This document shows, one piece after another, positions 21,979 to 33,050 of a DNA stretch of 64,000 nucleotides (position 1 is its first letter; the number at the start of each line of letters is the position of its first letter). Under the pieces are notes generated by a model. That model saw nothing but the letters and a program-made list of their open reading frames with translations, did not search any database and had not been told where the DNA came from. Made by a program: the position numbers and the translations under genes. The stretch covers positions 1-64,000 of the forward strand of contig JADNRY010000135.1 of the NCBI GenBank assembly GCA_015501585.1, read 5' to 3'. The DNA is from Rhodocollybia butyracea (taxonomy: Eukaryota > Basidiomycota > Agaricomycetes > Agaricales > Omphalotaceae).

Positions 21979-24283
21979 TCTTGGTTTAATCTCCACAATA
22001 AAACTAGAAGATGGTAGGTAAATAAAAAAACATTATAGAAGAGGAGAAGGCACATACAGTGAGATGATAAAGATGGAGAGTTTGTGTGGCCCTGGAATGG
22101 CTTATCAATGGTGACTATGGTTTGAGCATTCTGGGATCTCATTGTCTTGTTGGATAGTCCAGAATTGAAAACAGGAGAGAATGGCACAGACAAGACTGAA
22201 TCAGTATGGCCCTGGAATGGCCTCTCCAGTTTGAGCATTCCAGAATCTTATTGTATTGTCAGATGATCCAGAAACAATTCTTTCTCCATCAGGAGAGAAT
22301 GCCACAGACCAGACAAGTTCAGTATGGCCCTGGAATGGCTCACCAATGGCCTCACCAGTTTGAGCATTCCACAATCCTATTGTCTGCCCAGATGAGAAAG
22401 CAAATATCCTTCCATTTGGTGAAATGCTGACTGCCGATACTTCTGACTCTGTCATCCACTTTCCCACCTGTGAGCTTTCTGTTTTACTTTTTACTTTAAA
22501 GGTCCTTTTTAATCTTCCTAATATTCTCAATTTATCAACCCAGAATGGAAGGATGCTCAAATACAAGTGTGGTGTCATGCCATTGACACTACTCAATGTA
22601 AAAGTTTCCACCATTTCCTTGATTCTGCTTATATCTTTAACAACATCTTTGAAAGCTCTCTTCTGCAATGAATATCCTGTTAATTGCAAAATCTGGATAC
22701 ATATTTCCATGTTCCTTTTTTCCTGATATTCTCCATTTTTAGTGGCCCCAACCAAACTCATTACTTCAATCCAATAGATTACTTTTTCATTCAAAAACCC
22801 TTTCAGATTTTCAAGTACTGTATCATTCAGTGATGATTGCACTAGATGATACCCCCAATATCTACAGCAATAATGCAGAGTGTCATCAATTGCATCTGCA
22901 ATTTTATTTTGAATATTGGGGACATCTTTATCAGGGATAAATGATGATGGCAAGTCAGCCATATTGAACCTCAGGTTTTGCATAACTGTGAAACATGCAT
23001 CACTCAGCAACATGTGGTGCAGCGTTGCATTACAGTAGAGCTCCTTAGCACGGCTCTGACTTGATATATAGTCTGCAAAGGAGGCATGAAAGATGTAGAT
23101 AGCCTCATCCTGCTCAGCTATATAAAGGACTGATTCCAAGTTTGAGATAGTCTCATTTACAAGTTCCACCTCGCAATCCAGTAATTTGGCAATTACTTTA
23201 CAAGGGACTGGTTGTCCAACCATGATTGCTGTGTGCAAAACTCTTAGATACAGTACATGCATATCAGATGAAACTTCATCTGAACTTGGAATAGCATTAT
23301 TGACAACAGCATCATATAGCTCATCAAGACCCTTGGTCTGACTTGGATCTGGGGATTTTGCTAGAGTCAGAGCCCATGCTAATCTTTGTTTAACCAGTCC
23401 TGGTCTGGCAGTGATCCATTTTACCATTGTTGCGGCATAAATGAATAATTTGCCAGATCTTTTAGCTAATGCCCTGATATTGTTTTCTGAAATAATTGGT
23501 ATCTTTTCAAGTTTTTCTTGGAGGAATATGATAATGTCACTCTCTACCACCTCCATCTCTACATTATGCAAGAAAAATCTTGCAATCTGCAAGTTCTGAA
23601 GTGGAGTAGTGAAGTATTCAGAGACATTTTTCTCTGGTCTGCTGGTCAAGAAGAATTTCAACCCAGGCAGAGAAGCTCGTGTAATAGCTGAGATAAGGGC
23701 TTCCAAAACAACATTGACTCCAGGGCACTCATCCAATGCATCAATAACCACAACAGGCCATGACATGTCTGACCTGACAACTTTCTTCCATGGCTTCACA
23801 ATCAAATCAATCTGCATTTTTGGAGATTTTGTGGCCAGGTCTGGATTCTCCTTCAGCTCTTCTTTCAGAGCTTGATCAAAAACAGGGGAGAACCGTGATA
23901 GCTGATATGCAATGGTTGGAATGATCCTTTGATACTTGCTACAGCTTGGAATCTGTCTGGAACAGAAGAATGTTCCTGCCAGTAGCTGCTTTTCTGCAAC
24001 CATCTCACAGACTGATTTTGCAATAGTACTTTTCCCTGTCCCAGCCATACCACAGAGCCAGTACCCTTGGGCACCCACGTTTTGTGGTTGGTCAATCCAT
24101 TCTTCAATTTTTCTCAAAATCTCCACTCGAGTACCTGGAGTGCAAGATGGTTTAGCATGCTCTATGCCATTATCTGCATCATAAAATGCTTCCGCAGAGT
24201 ATTGTAGCTTGCTCATGAGCATTTCCTACACACTGATCAATCATACTCTTTTTAGAATCATAATATATACCTTGTAGCCTTCA

Positions 24284-25562
24284 GGCCAGTCACCCACATA
24301 TTTGGTCTTATTAGTCTACACTTTTGTTACATTGACCTTACTAAAAAGACCCAAAAACCTAGGCAAAACCCGGGCAGCTAGGTCATGACCTTGGGATTTT
24401 GGTCATGACCTGGGATTTAGGTCATGACCTAAAAAATTGGTCATGACCTAGGTCAGGTTGGTCTTTTCCTGGGATTGGTAGGTCATGGCCTGGGGTGAGA
24501 TAGGATATGGCCTAGGTGGGGCAGGGCATGGTCTAGGTGAGGGAGGGTATGGTCTAGGAGGAGGAGGAGGGTATGGGAGAGATATAGTCTAAGAGGTGTA
24601 GGGTGAGAGTGGAGGATGGTGAGATAAGTCTATTGAAATAAAATTGCCTAATATAGTAATTTATAAAAATTTCCAAATATATCTAACTCTATTAAAAAAA
24701 ACATAAAACCGGTTAAGGTGTTTGAAAATTGCCTTATTTGGTAATAAAAACAGCTTTGACCTCATCCACTGCAAAAATTGAAAAATTTCCTAATTTAGTA
24801 ATTTTTAAATTGGCCTTGGTCATGACCTAGGCCAGGTAGGCCATGACCTAGGCTAGGCAGGTCATGACCTAGTTCACCCAGGTCATGACCTAGTTCACCC
24901 AGGTCATGACCTAGGCTAGGTAGGTCATGACCTAGGTTAGACCTAGGTTAGATAGGTCATGACCTAGGTTAGGTAGGTCGTGACCTAGGTTAGATAGGTC
25001 ATGACCTAGTTCACCCAGGTCATGACCTAAAAAAGTAGGTCATGACCTGAATCAGCTAGGTCAGGTAAGTCCCATGCTTCCCTGACCACCCAGAACAGGG
25101 CACTGTGACTTAGCTTAATCTTGTCATAATCTACAGATATGTAAAAAAATCCCAATATGTTTCTAAAAATTTCAAGTCATTATTCTATGATATTTCATTC
25201 TTGTTTATATTCTCTATCTCACCATCCTCCACTCTCACCCTACACCTCTTAGACTATATCTCTCCCATACCCCCCTCCTCCCAGACTATACCCTCCTCCT
25301 CCTCCTCCTAGATCATACCCTCCCTCACCTAGACCATGCCCTCCCTCACCTAGACCATGCCCTGCCCCACCTAGGCCATATCCTATCTCACCCCAGGCCA
25401 TGACCTACCAACCCAGGAAAAGACCAACCTGACCTAGGTCATGACCTAATTCCCAGGTCATGACCTAGCTGCCTGGGTTTTGCCTAGGTTTTTGGGTCTT
25501 TTTAGTAAGGTCAATGTAACAAAAGTGTAGACTAATAAGACCAAATATGTGGTTGCCTGAAG
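24284..25562. mobile_element. foldback element with GGTCATGACC arrays
   Basis: Long inverted arms (about 24284-24620 against 25212-25562) enclose an AT-rich centre. An 11-bp direct repeat TGTAGCCTTCA lies at 24273-24283 and 25563-25573; the exact ends are ambiguous by a few bases. More than a dozen copies of the palindrome GGTCATGACC or close variants occur at the arms and in the centre. No coding sequence. The long duplication would suit a MULE-like element. It sits in the first intron of the NLR pseudogene, where it expands an intron that would otherwise be about 100 nt. Confidence 0.85.
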
Positions 25563-25689
25563 TGTAGCCTTCACTTTCATTTTCTGTAACACTGTATGTT
25601 AATAGTAGAACGGCGAGCAGCCAGCAGAGTTGCGTACTGTAGTAGTCTCCGTGAATGTTCAGAAACTGGCTTCCTGTAACTTGAAAGTT

Positions 25690-26030
25690 ATGAGCTTGAG
25701 AAAACATTGACTGTGCAGTAGTGTCAGGAGTGGTAGTCGGAGTATTATACTTGGTTGTATGATCTTGCTCCAACATCGATCGTACAGCAGTATCAGCCGT
25801 AGTGGGAGTACTATACTCTGCTGTATTATCTTGCTGCAATATCGATTGTACAGCAGTATCAGCGGCAGGAGCTGGAGTATTATACTCAGCTGTACGATCT
25901 TGATGCAACGTCGGTTGTGCGGTGGTAGTTGGCGTATCGCGCCCAGCTGTATTACCTTGATGCAACATTGATTGCGCAGCCATATCAGTAGTTGGAGTCT
26001 CATACTCGCGCCGTATGATCGCCCCAGCAC
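25690..26030 (-). repeat. tandem repeats in NLR exon 1
   Basis: Four to five degenerate units of about 66-69 bp encode repeats like TAVQSILQQDNTAEYSTPT. They lie between the basic N-terminus and the NACHT exon. Such low-complexity linkers vary quickly in length. The repeat boundary at the 5' side coincides with the frame shift that separates the start codon from the repeat frame. Confidence 0.75.
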
Positions 26031-26083
26031 GACAGCAGCCCGAAGAACTTTCGGATGCCAGTCTTTTTGAGTTTATCAGGCAT

Positions 26084-26571
26084 AATATCCAGAGGTTATC
26101 TTGAAAGGAATATAGTCAGTTTCAGAACAATGTACCTGGTCGAAACTCAAGTTTACCTTCAATGTCAAAGGCAATTCAAGGCAATAAAGGATGGGGATCC
26201 AGAAGGAACGATTTAATGAGACGCCTCTTTATATGTCAAGATTGCATGATGATCGCATTGATCTCATGACCATCCATCGATATTGATCCGGTTTGCACCT
26301 TTCTTGCTTCCAATTCCAAACTTCCATTACGTTCTCCCTTCCTGGTCACCATCTGATGTCCACTCTATCTCCCTCAACACCTTCAATGCTCTTTGTGAAA
26401 CCTGTCCTGTCACAAAGACGGCGGACAATGAACAGATGCAAGGGCCCTAGTGGCAGGCAGGGAACGAGGTGAAGGGAACCAAACCCAAAGCGGGTCTTAT
26501 AGTGCTATCGAATAGGTAGTCTTGTCGGAATATAAATACCTTGTCGTTATGATATCGGTCCACGTTTGGAG
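26084..26571. other. short intergenic stretch
   Basis: Lies between the NLR start and the helicase element and probably contains the NLR promoter. A TATAAAT-like word is seen near 26531. Nothing else is recognised. Confidence 0.3.
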
Positions 26572-26827
26572 CCGATGGGGTAGGCCTAAAGCAGTCCCTT
26601 CTAAGAGGTTGCGGCTTATGCGAGAAACTTCATTAGAAGGGCCTGTAAACCGGCAGTTTTTTTTTTTGCACAGACTTTTTTGGATTGCCGGGCCTGAGCG
26701 CCAAACCTAAAAAGGCAAGACCCGATTAGGAATTAGAGATAAAATCTTGCCTCCGTACTCTTAACTTTGTTCGTCGCGTCGTCAACAGCGCGTTTTCTTT
26801 AATGTTCTTAATCTTAATCTTATTTCT

Positions 26828-27902
26828 ATGGAACCCGGTCAACTCAAAATGTTCTTCTCTGTTCAGAACTATAAGCATGACAACACAGCACCTCTCCACA
26901 CAACGGCAACTTTGTTACCAGATAACTTCGTTTTGCAGAATGTGGGCCCGATAAAAAAGAAGAGAAGGAAGCAGGCCTCTGCTGCATTCAGTATTGAAGG
27001 ATATACAAACTCTGCAATGTAGCCGCCGCTCAGTAATGAGCCACTGACTCCAATCCTAGGGCTTGATCTAGACCAGCCTTTCATGCTGTCGGTTGCCAAC
27101 AAGGCCTGTAACAACTCATTCTCTACAGGCAGTAGTAGCTGGAGTTCCACCTCTACATTCTTTGAATCAACTTTCTCTTCTATTCCTGAAACACCAAGTC
27201 GACATAGCCATTGGAGCCATGATCTGTCTTATCGTGATCTCTCTATCCCTGAAACACCTCCGCTCGACAGCCGATTCAGTGGCAACTGGAGCCCAATGAC
27301 TCCGGTGACTCCAGAGCTAATTTCCGATGTAACGAACTCACCAGAGTCTATCATAAATAGTCCCGACTTCACCATGGCTCCTCCTCCTCTTCCTCCTCAA
27401 CAGAAACATATCTCAGTTGTGTCAAAGACGCAAACAGCCCTTGCAAAACTCAGAACTATCACCTTTTGAAATGATATGCACATTACTTGAACCTTCATAT
27501 GTTGAGTTCACTCAGTCCCGGAACGCTTTTTTTAGGCGTGATTCCGCTATTCTTCCTCGGCTGCTTTCCCTCATTTACGATGATACAGTTGGACAGAATG
27601 CGTTCATGTGCTGTCTACCTGCGGATACCCTGCGAACACAATTCTGTGCATGAATCTCCCGTCAAATGGAGGAGGCAAAGCCTTTCTTCCACATGAATAC
27701 CAAAGACTTCTCATTGGACTTCTTGGAAAACTTTGATCTTCGGAAAGATGTTGGAGGCTATGTTGAAGGACATCTGGATGATTGGATGGCTGTTCTGAAT
27801 GCTGGTAGAATACCACATGTAGTCCACCGATTAAGTGACGGTCACACCTTCCCTTCCTCTGGTCACTTTCGCTCTCATCAATTATGCCGATGTTCGCTGT
27901 GA
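26828..27902 (+). pseudogene. DUF6589-like protein, N-terminal part, broken
   Basis: Starts at ATG 26828. Features: basic IKKKRRKQ patch, TPILGLDLDQPF (27047-27082), a Ser/Thr/Pro-rich stretch, SKTQTALAKLRT, then after a frameshift LSPFEMICTLL and FFRRDS..LPRLLSLIYDD (27450-27580), and later FHMNTKDFSLDFLENFDL (27685-27740). The last block resembles the conserved N-terminal region of DUF6589 proteins of Agaricomycetes (from memory). A TAG at 27020-27022 is one C-to-T step from CAG. The large C-terminal part is missing. It is homologous to 57446-58129. Confidence 0.6.
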
Positions 27903-27927
27903 TCTGTACATCCGGGAAATCAATACC

Positions 27928-29279
27928 CTACAAAAGTGAGTTAGTACCGATTGAAAGGCAACATACGTAATCATACCATTGACTCTCCAGATGTAGCGCA
28001 CAGGATACGGCAAGGACCATCAGGACAAATAAAGTCATTGTGTACGTGCTCGAGATATTGAGGAGACATGATACTGTAGTAATGATGTACAAAACCAGTT
28101 CCTTGGAACTGAGGAGGAGCATGTTGATTGAGGAATCTAGCAACTTGTTGTGCTAGGGCGTTGTTGTCAAAGAAGATGAGGGTCCGAGGCTGATCTTGTA
28201 GTGTTCCGTCGATGGGGAAGGGGTTACGTATAAAGCACAAGAAATTTCAAAGATTTGGAAGCTATCAACAACGCAATGACGCGCATACACGATTGTAGGC
28301 CGGTTGATACCAGCCTTTACCAATGCATAATCAGAGCCTAGCAGAGAGGTTTCCAGTACAGCCTGGATATGAGGAGCGCACGTTGCCGTAAATCCATGCC
28401 AGCGGACTGTCTTTGGTAGCATCATCTTCACTTCAGAGAAACGGCCCCAGGCAGAGTGAAATGGAGGTACTCCATACCGTTCAATACCAGCGTAATAGAC
28501 ATAATGAATTTCATCAACGTTGACACGACATATACATTGTCAGAAAGCAGGGTTACAAAGAGCAAGAGTAAAGCGAGTGATATGACCATCTGTGGATTTG
28601 AACATCTGTTCAGCTGTGACTATGAGATGTTGGGCAGTTCCTTGTTGTGAATGTCCCTGTCGTCCATCGTGGATGTTGGCCTATTATAGATTGAGAATTA
28701 AAGGTAGTATTAATTGGTTGTTGACATACCCGCCAGTAGTCAACGTCCTTTGGGGTATCTTGATTGATTGCCAACGATTTAATACCATATTTGAGTAGAA
28801 ATGAAGAAACCTATCACGGATAAGTTGCCAGTAATGAAATACTAGTTGTATAAAGGTGCACCTGGGTCTCTTGTAGTCTCTTCAAGGGTGAGATTGTAAT
28901 GAACACCTTCGTCGAGTCTGATTTCTCAAGCAACATCAGCAGTGCCATTATGTGTGTCTTCCCAGACCCGGTACCAGCTCCAATCAACGAGTTTTTGCTG
29001 GTGAGCTTCAAGAGCCGCCTTCAACTGGAAAACCTTTGGGATTTCTTGTCCCATTGTTGCAAAGAATACCAGTAAGCTGAGTCGGATTGCAAGAGTTTGA
29101 ATATTGGTTGCTTCGTGTCCTCCTTCATCCCAAGAAAGAGAGAGTATAAAATGAATAGGAAATTTACAGCGAATGTGAGGTTCAATGGTCACATATTTAA
29201 CACCGAGTTGGGTCCAGTTGCTATCCCGGATTTCGTCTAGGGTATCTGAGAGACTACGAGGACCAATAGCTTGATCCAT
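27928..29279 (-). pseudogene. RecQ-like SF2 helicase, decayed copy
   Basis: The minus-strand translation from MDQAIGPRS (29279) matches the intact helicase at 55539-57490 block by block. There is an N-terminal domain with IHFILSLSWD, Walker A GAGTGSGKTH (near 28960), DEIHYVYYAG (near 28510), FTATCAPH (near 28385), YARHCVV, FFDNNALAQQ (near 28165) and GFVHHYYSIMSPQY (near 28090). Frames change between blocks beyond what introns explain, and the motif V/VI end is missing. Not functional. Confidence 0.8.
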
Positions 29280-29657
29280 TATACATTGGACGTGTTGTTA
29301 CATGAAAGATTTTTAAAAAAAGTACATGAGCGGATAAAGTAAACTGTTAAAGCCGAACGTTGCCATTTTCCCATCTCTAAATCCCAATTAGGTCTTGCCT
29401 TATTAGGCTTGCCTAATGGCAGTTTTGACAGCGGCAAAGTCTGTGTGACAATTTGCTTCCGGTTTACCAAGCCTCTAACGAGGTTCCTTGTTTAACAACA
29501 ACAATCTCTTAAGGGCTTGGTTACCAGGCTACCGATGGGGTAGTGAGGAAGAAAATGGGCCTAGGCTAGGTACATATAAGGTGAATCGCTCCATCCGACT
29601 TGGCGATCTATCATGCTGATTACTAATTGCTGTTTTCTTCTCGACATTGACCCCACC

Positions 29658-30007
29658 CTACTCTCGTTCAGTGAATCCGCCCAGACCTTTGGCCATGAAA
29701 CTCACATCTTCAGAGTGCAAAAGTGAGCCATCATTATCTGTTGAATTTGGAAAACTTTTCTTATCACCTCCACTGAATCGCCGTACCGCTCGGGTCAGAG
29801 ACAAGTCACAAATCTGACCAAAAGGTTGACTATTATCATACGTAGGCATCTCGTACTGCACATATTACATATGTAACAAGGATCATAATTATAATATAAT
29901 GAATAAATGATACCGGAGAAACTCAGAAGCTGCTTCGCAGGCCGCACATCCTCACACAACCATCTTGAAGACTCAGCCATCTCGAACTGAGTCTTGCTCA
30001 AGTTCAT
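29658..30007 (-). CDS. small hypothetical protein, two exons
   Basis: Two minus-strand open blocks, 30007-29914 (starting MNLSKTQFEM) and about 29856-29658 (ending GLGGFTERE), are separated by an intron-like stretch (GTATCATT..TGTGCAG). The phases do not join cleanly with the obvious donor, so either another donor is used or the gene is broken. No family was recognised. Confidence 0.3.
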
Positions 30008-32014
30008 TTACTTTCGTCTCACTATCCTCCTTGCCAACCGATGATGCGCCCCGTCCACACACACTCCGTGTTTACAAAAAAATCTGCTGGTCGGATTCTT
30101 GAGCAGATAGTGGTCATACAGGAATCTGTATCCGCAATCTAGAAATAATAAAAGAAAGTTCTCCTGAAAACCAAATTGATAGTGAAGTCGAAAGTCTGAG
30201 TATCATAATGCTTATCCAGAGGGCTGAAATACCCCCAGATTTGTGGCCTTCCATGGCCTCTGATTGACATACTGAAAGAAGGAGTATCTAATGGATATTT
30301 AGAAGAAATTATATTATATATTTCGGCTCTGCGTAGGTGCAGTCTTATTCATAGGTTATCGTTTTAGCAGATACTAGGATTGATATATAAACAATCTGCT
30401 ACAATTTCGAGATTGAGGAAGGCTATCATGAAATAGAGACTACCGGTGTAACTGACAGGATGCAGCTGTGTTAGAATTCAGACGCGGAAGCGTCAAGGAG
30501 CCTGCGTGCTATGGCTGCTGGTGTAAGGCTTACTGCGACATATAACAGTCGCGCCATTTTGCTACCAGTGACGCCTTAGGCATGACGATGCATAGCATGC
30601 AACAACCTTTTGCGTTCGTCGGATTCCGTCAGAGAAAATCCTCTCGCTATAAAACTCGGTACTCTTCAACATAGTCAGTAATCGACACCTGTAAAGACGA
30701 GTGACGGGCGTATGGGTATGGGGTGTAAGAGAAAGATTTTGCATAGGGAAAACGAGTGCGTTGGACGATAAGCAAACAATCCAGCAAACAGATAGCGGAT
30801 AGATAGCGACAGTGCAAAGACGATGGTCGTGGGGACTTTTCTCCGTGGGAGTGTGAAGATTCGTTCGGGGGGAGGAACAAAAATGGGAAAGAGGAGTGAC
30901 AGGCGTATGGTGTAAGAAGAGATGGCGTAGGAGGTGTGCAACAACTAATTTGGGCCAAAATGCACGCTATTAATTGACTATAACAGATCTCGCGTGCGCA
31001 TTTAGGGAAGGCGGGACCAGCGACGGAGTATGGCTGTATGAATATCTCTGATACGCATTTAGGGTATACTGGAGGAATTGGGAGAGTGGGGAAAACGACT
31101 GCGTTGAACGATAATGGCCTTTGGGTTCAAAGGACTGGAAGTGGAATACGGGAAACTGGGGATTTTGGGTGCAGAAGACATATAACATCGCTGCCTGAGT
31201 AGATTGGGCTACTTCCTGCCTTCATCATCTGTCTGGAACCACGGAACCACTAACTCAAATCCACGCGCGACAGCATCCTAAACGTATAGATGTCCCAACA
31301 AAGACGGCACCAATGAACTGCGGACTGGCAAAGGATTGAGATTATCAGTGTACGGCGACACTGTGATGCCTGCTGCAAGAGGTTACAGGTGATCGGGGTT
31401 GGATGCCAGGGATGTGGGATAGCGGTTCCTGTAGTAAAAAGACAAGTAATCAGTACAACTAGAGGTACAACGAGCAGGTACACATGCACTGAGCCATTGT
31501 GGGGTTCGCACAAAAAGATGATCTTATTCAATCTGGCATCAGAAAGAGAGATCGAGAGTGGTGTGTAGTTTTTGTTCTGGTTTTCCGGTTTCCTGGTCTC
31601 GGAGTCTCCAATATACCTGGCTTGTCATCGTTGCCCAGAGAAGATTGGTACACGGCTATGATCTCACGCAGGATTTGGACTTGGTAAGTGAGGTGTTGTC
31701 AGAAACGTACGGTGTAAGAACAATATGGCGTGCATTTGAGATGTTGACACGAAAATATGTTTCGTTGGGGATGATGATGGAGGCTGAAGAAAAGCGGACT
31801 GTACATTAGCGCCGAAATGCATGATCAAATCATCTCGTTGAGTGTGGCAAGAAATAAAAGGAGAGGTCAGTTCAAATCAAAAAAAAAACGCGATAATAGA
31901 GGAAATCATTGGTACAATGAGATGCTCGAAAGTTGTACAAGCTGGGCCAAAGAAGCAGAACTTTTCGTGATGATTAGTTCCACCTAGATGGATAATTTGT
32001 TATTGCTCGTGGGT
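30008..32014. other. no recognisable gene
   Basis: Open frames up to about 100 codons on both strands without conserved motifs. Two partly similar passages, each with a GGTGTGCAAC or TATGGTGTAAG-like phrase (30710-30960 and 31000-31190), suggest diffuse old repeats. Confidence 0.35.
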
Positions 32015-32439
32015 CTAGAAAGCAGGTAACATACAGACACACGTATGCCCAGGCCGAGCATCACACAGGTTCTCTAAAGCCAAATGAATAAAGTATTCTG
32101 AGACTTGAAGTTTCAGTATAGTCAAACTGAGGACAGAACTGGAAAACTCACCTATCCTGGTGGCCATCGGTACTAGCCATGCCCTCAGCCAGATCTTTGG
32201 TACTGGGCAAACCCTATCCCACTCCGAACACATCTAAGCAGATGATTTGTCCAGCCAACTTTGAAAATACCTCCTCCCTCGTAAAAGACGTAGATATATC
32301 CATAATCCAACTTCATCCTCCTTCTCAGTGCCCTTTGCCAGAGACTGAGTAACTTTGTAGAGGATCTCTTGCGGGAATGTTGAAGCAGGAAGTGTCTATG
32401 AGCATAGAGGATGCGAAAGTGTGGATGAGGTTTGCACAT
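32015..32439 (-). pseudogene. T5orf172 (GIY-YIG-like) domain protein, frameshifted
   Basis: From ATG 32439 the frame gives a basic leader, then GYIYVFYEGGGIFKVGWTN (near 32300), a typical beginning of the T5orf172/MUG113 domain of the GIY-YIG nuclease fold. After a single-base frame change near 32232 the domain continues as SEWDRVCPVPKIW. Following an intron (GTGAGT) it continues as SEYFIHLALENLCDARP (near 32100-32050). The order matches the family. A one-base frame change breaks the gene unless the base is an assembly error. Confidence 0.6.
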
Positions 32440-33050
32440 AGTTGCGAAACCATGATGGACATCCAGTGACAGTCATCATGAGATTTCATAGCCAGCGCTG
32501 GTTGAAGATATTGTATGTACCTACGGAATAGGTAGCATAAACCATTCCAGATCGTTCTAATAACAAAATCCTTGCTGTATAATCTTTTGTATTACCAGGA
32601 AGCACTTCGACGCTTGACCACTGAAGCTGAAGCTGCTGACAGCCGTAATCAGAAAATAAGCTTAAGCTGCAGCATCGGAATCAAGCAAGACATACCCAAA
32701 ACCATGTGTAGTCCATTTCGCGGTCATCTAGACACAGAGCTAGGCACAACTTTTTCCTTCTGCTTCAATCATCCCAAGCCATTGAGATTTAGTTTAAGGT
32801 CATTGCAGACCCTTTGACAATGAAAATGATAATTCATCACTGTTTAAGAGTTATGAGAATTCAATAAAGTCAATCCCTGGAAAGATTCATAAGGACAGAG
32901 TGTCCATATGAATAATCGTAACGAGCAGCGTGGGCAACAATATCATCTAGGCTAATTAGATCATCCATCTCTCTTAGTGTCGAAGAGTAGGTAGTAGCTT
33001 GTAAATAAGGATAGCGCACAAAAGGATCGTATAATGACTTTGACAGTTGT

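Larger units (their letters stand above)
21126..26083 (-). pseudogene. NACHT-WD40 NLR, copy 1, inactivated
   Basis: Read on the minus strand. Exon 1 starts at 26083 with MPDKLKKTGIRKFFG, the usual start of agaricomycete NLRs, then shifts frame into four or more tandem repeats of about 22 residues and a motif like FQVTGSQFLNIHGDYY. After an intron enlarged by a 1.28-kb element comes the NACHT exon (24228-22201). It carries Walker A GMAGTGKST near codon 58 of that exon and Walker B VVVIDALDE near codon 157, then a winged-helix-like region and the start of the WD40 domain. Only about one canonical WD40 repeat remains. An 11-bp loss near 22218, between two AATGGC words, shifts the frame, and a hAT MITE splits the C-terminal tail. 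Fungal NLRs act as STAND receptors in non-self recognition and cell death; this copy should not make a full receptor. It is a paralog of the gene at 60270-64000. Confidence 0.88.
26581..29531 (-). mobile_element. helicase-bearing TIR element, decayed copy
   Basis: Starts TAGGCCTAAAGCAGTCCC and ends CTGGTTACCAGGCTA reading outward-inward, with a 9-bp target duplication CCGATGGGG at 26572-26580 and 29532-29540. It belongs to the same family as 55270-58430: both carry a minus/plus convergent pair of a helicase and a DUF6589-like protein, and share terminal and subterminal sequence, including a hairpin (CCCTTCTAA paired with TTAGAAGGG, 26596-26641). Its inverted repeats have diverged strongly, so it is an older insertion. 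Its orientation is opposite to the 55-kb copy. Confidence 0.85.

Noticed and set aside
24386..25060. regular GGTCATGACC repeats as a CRISPR-like array
   Set aside because: Spacing is irregular, the arms are inverted relative to each other, and the context is a eukaryotic intron with transposon ends.
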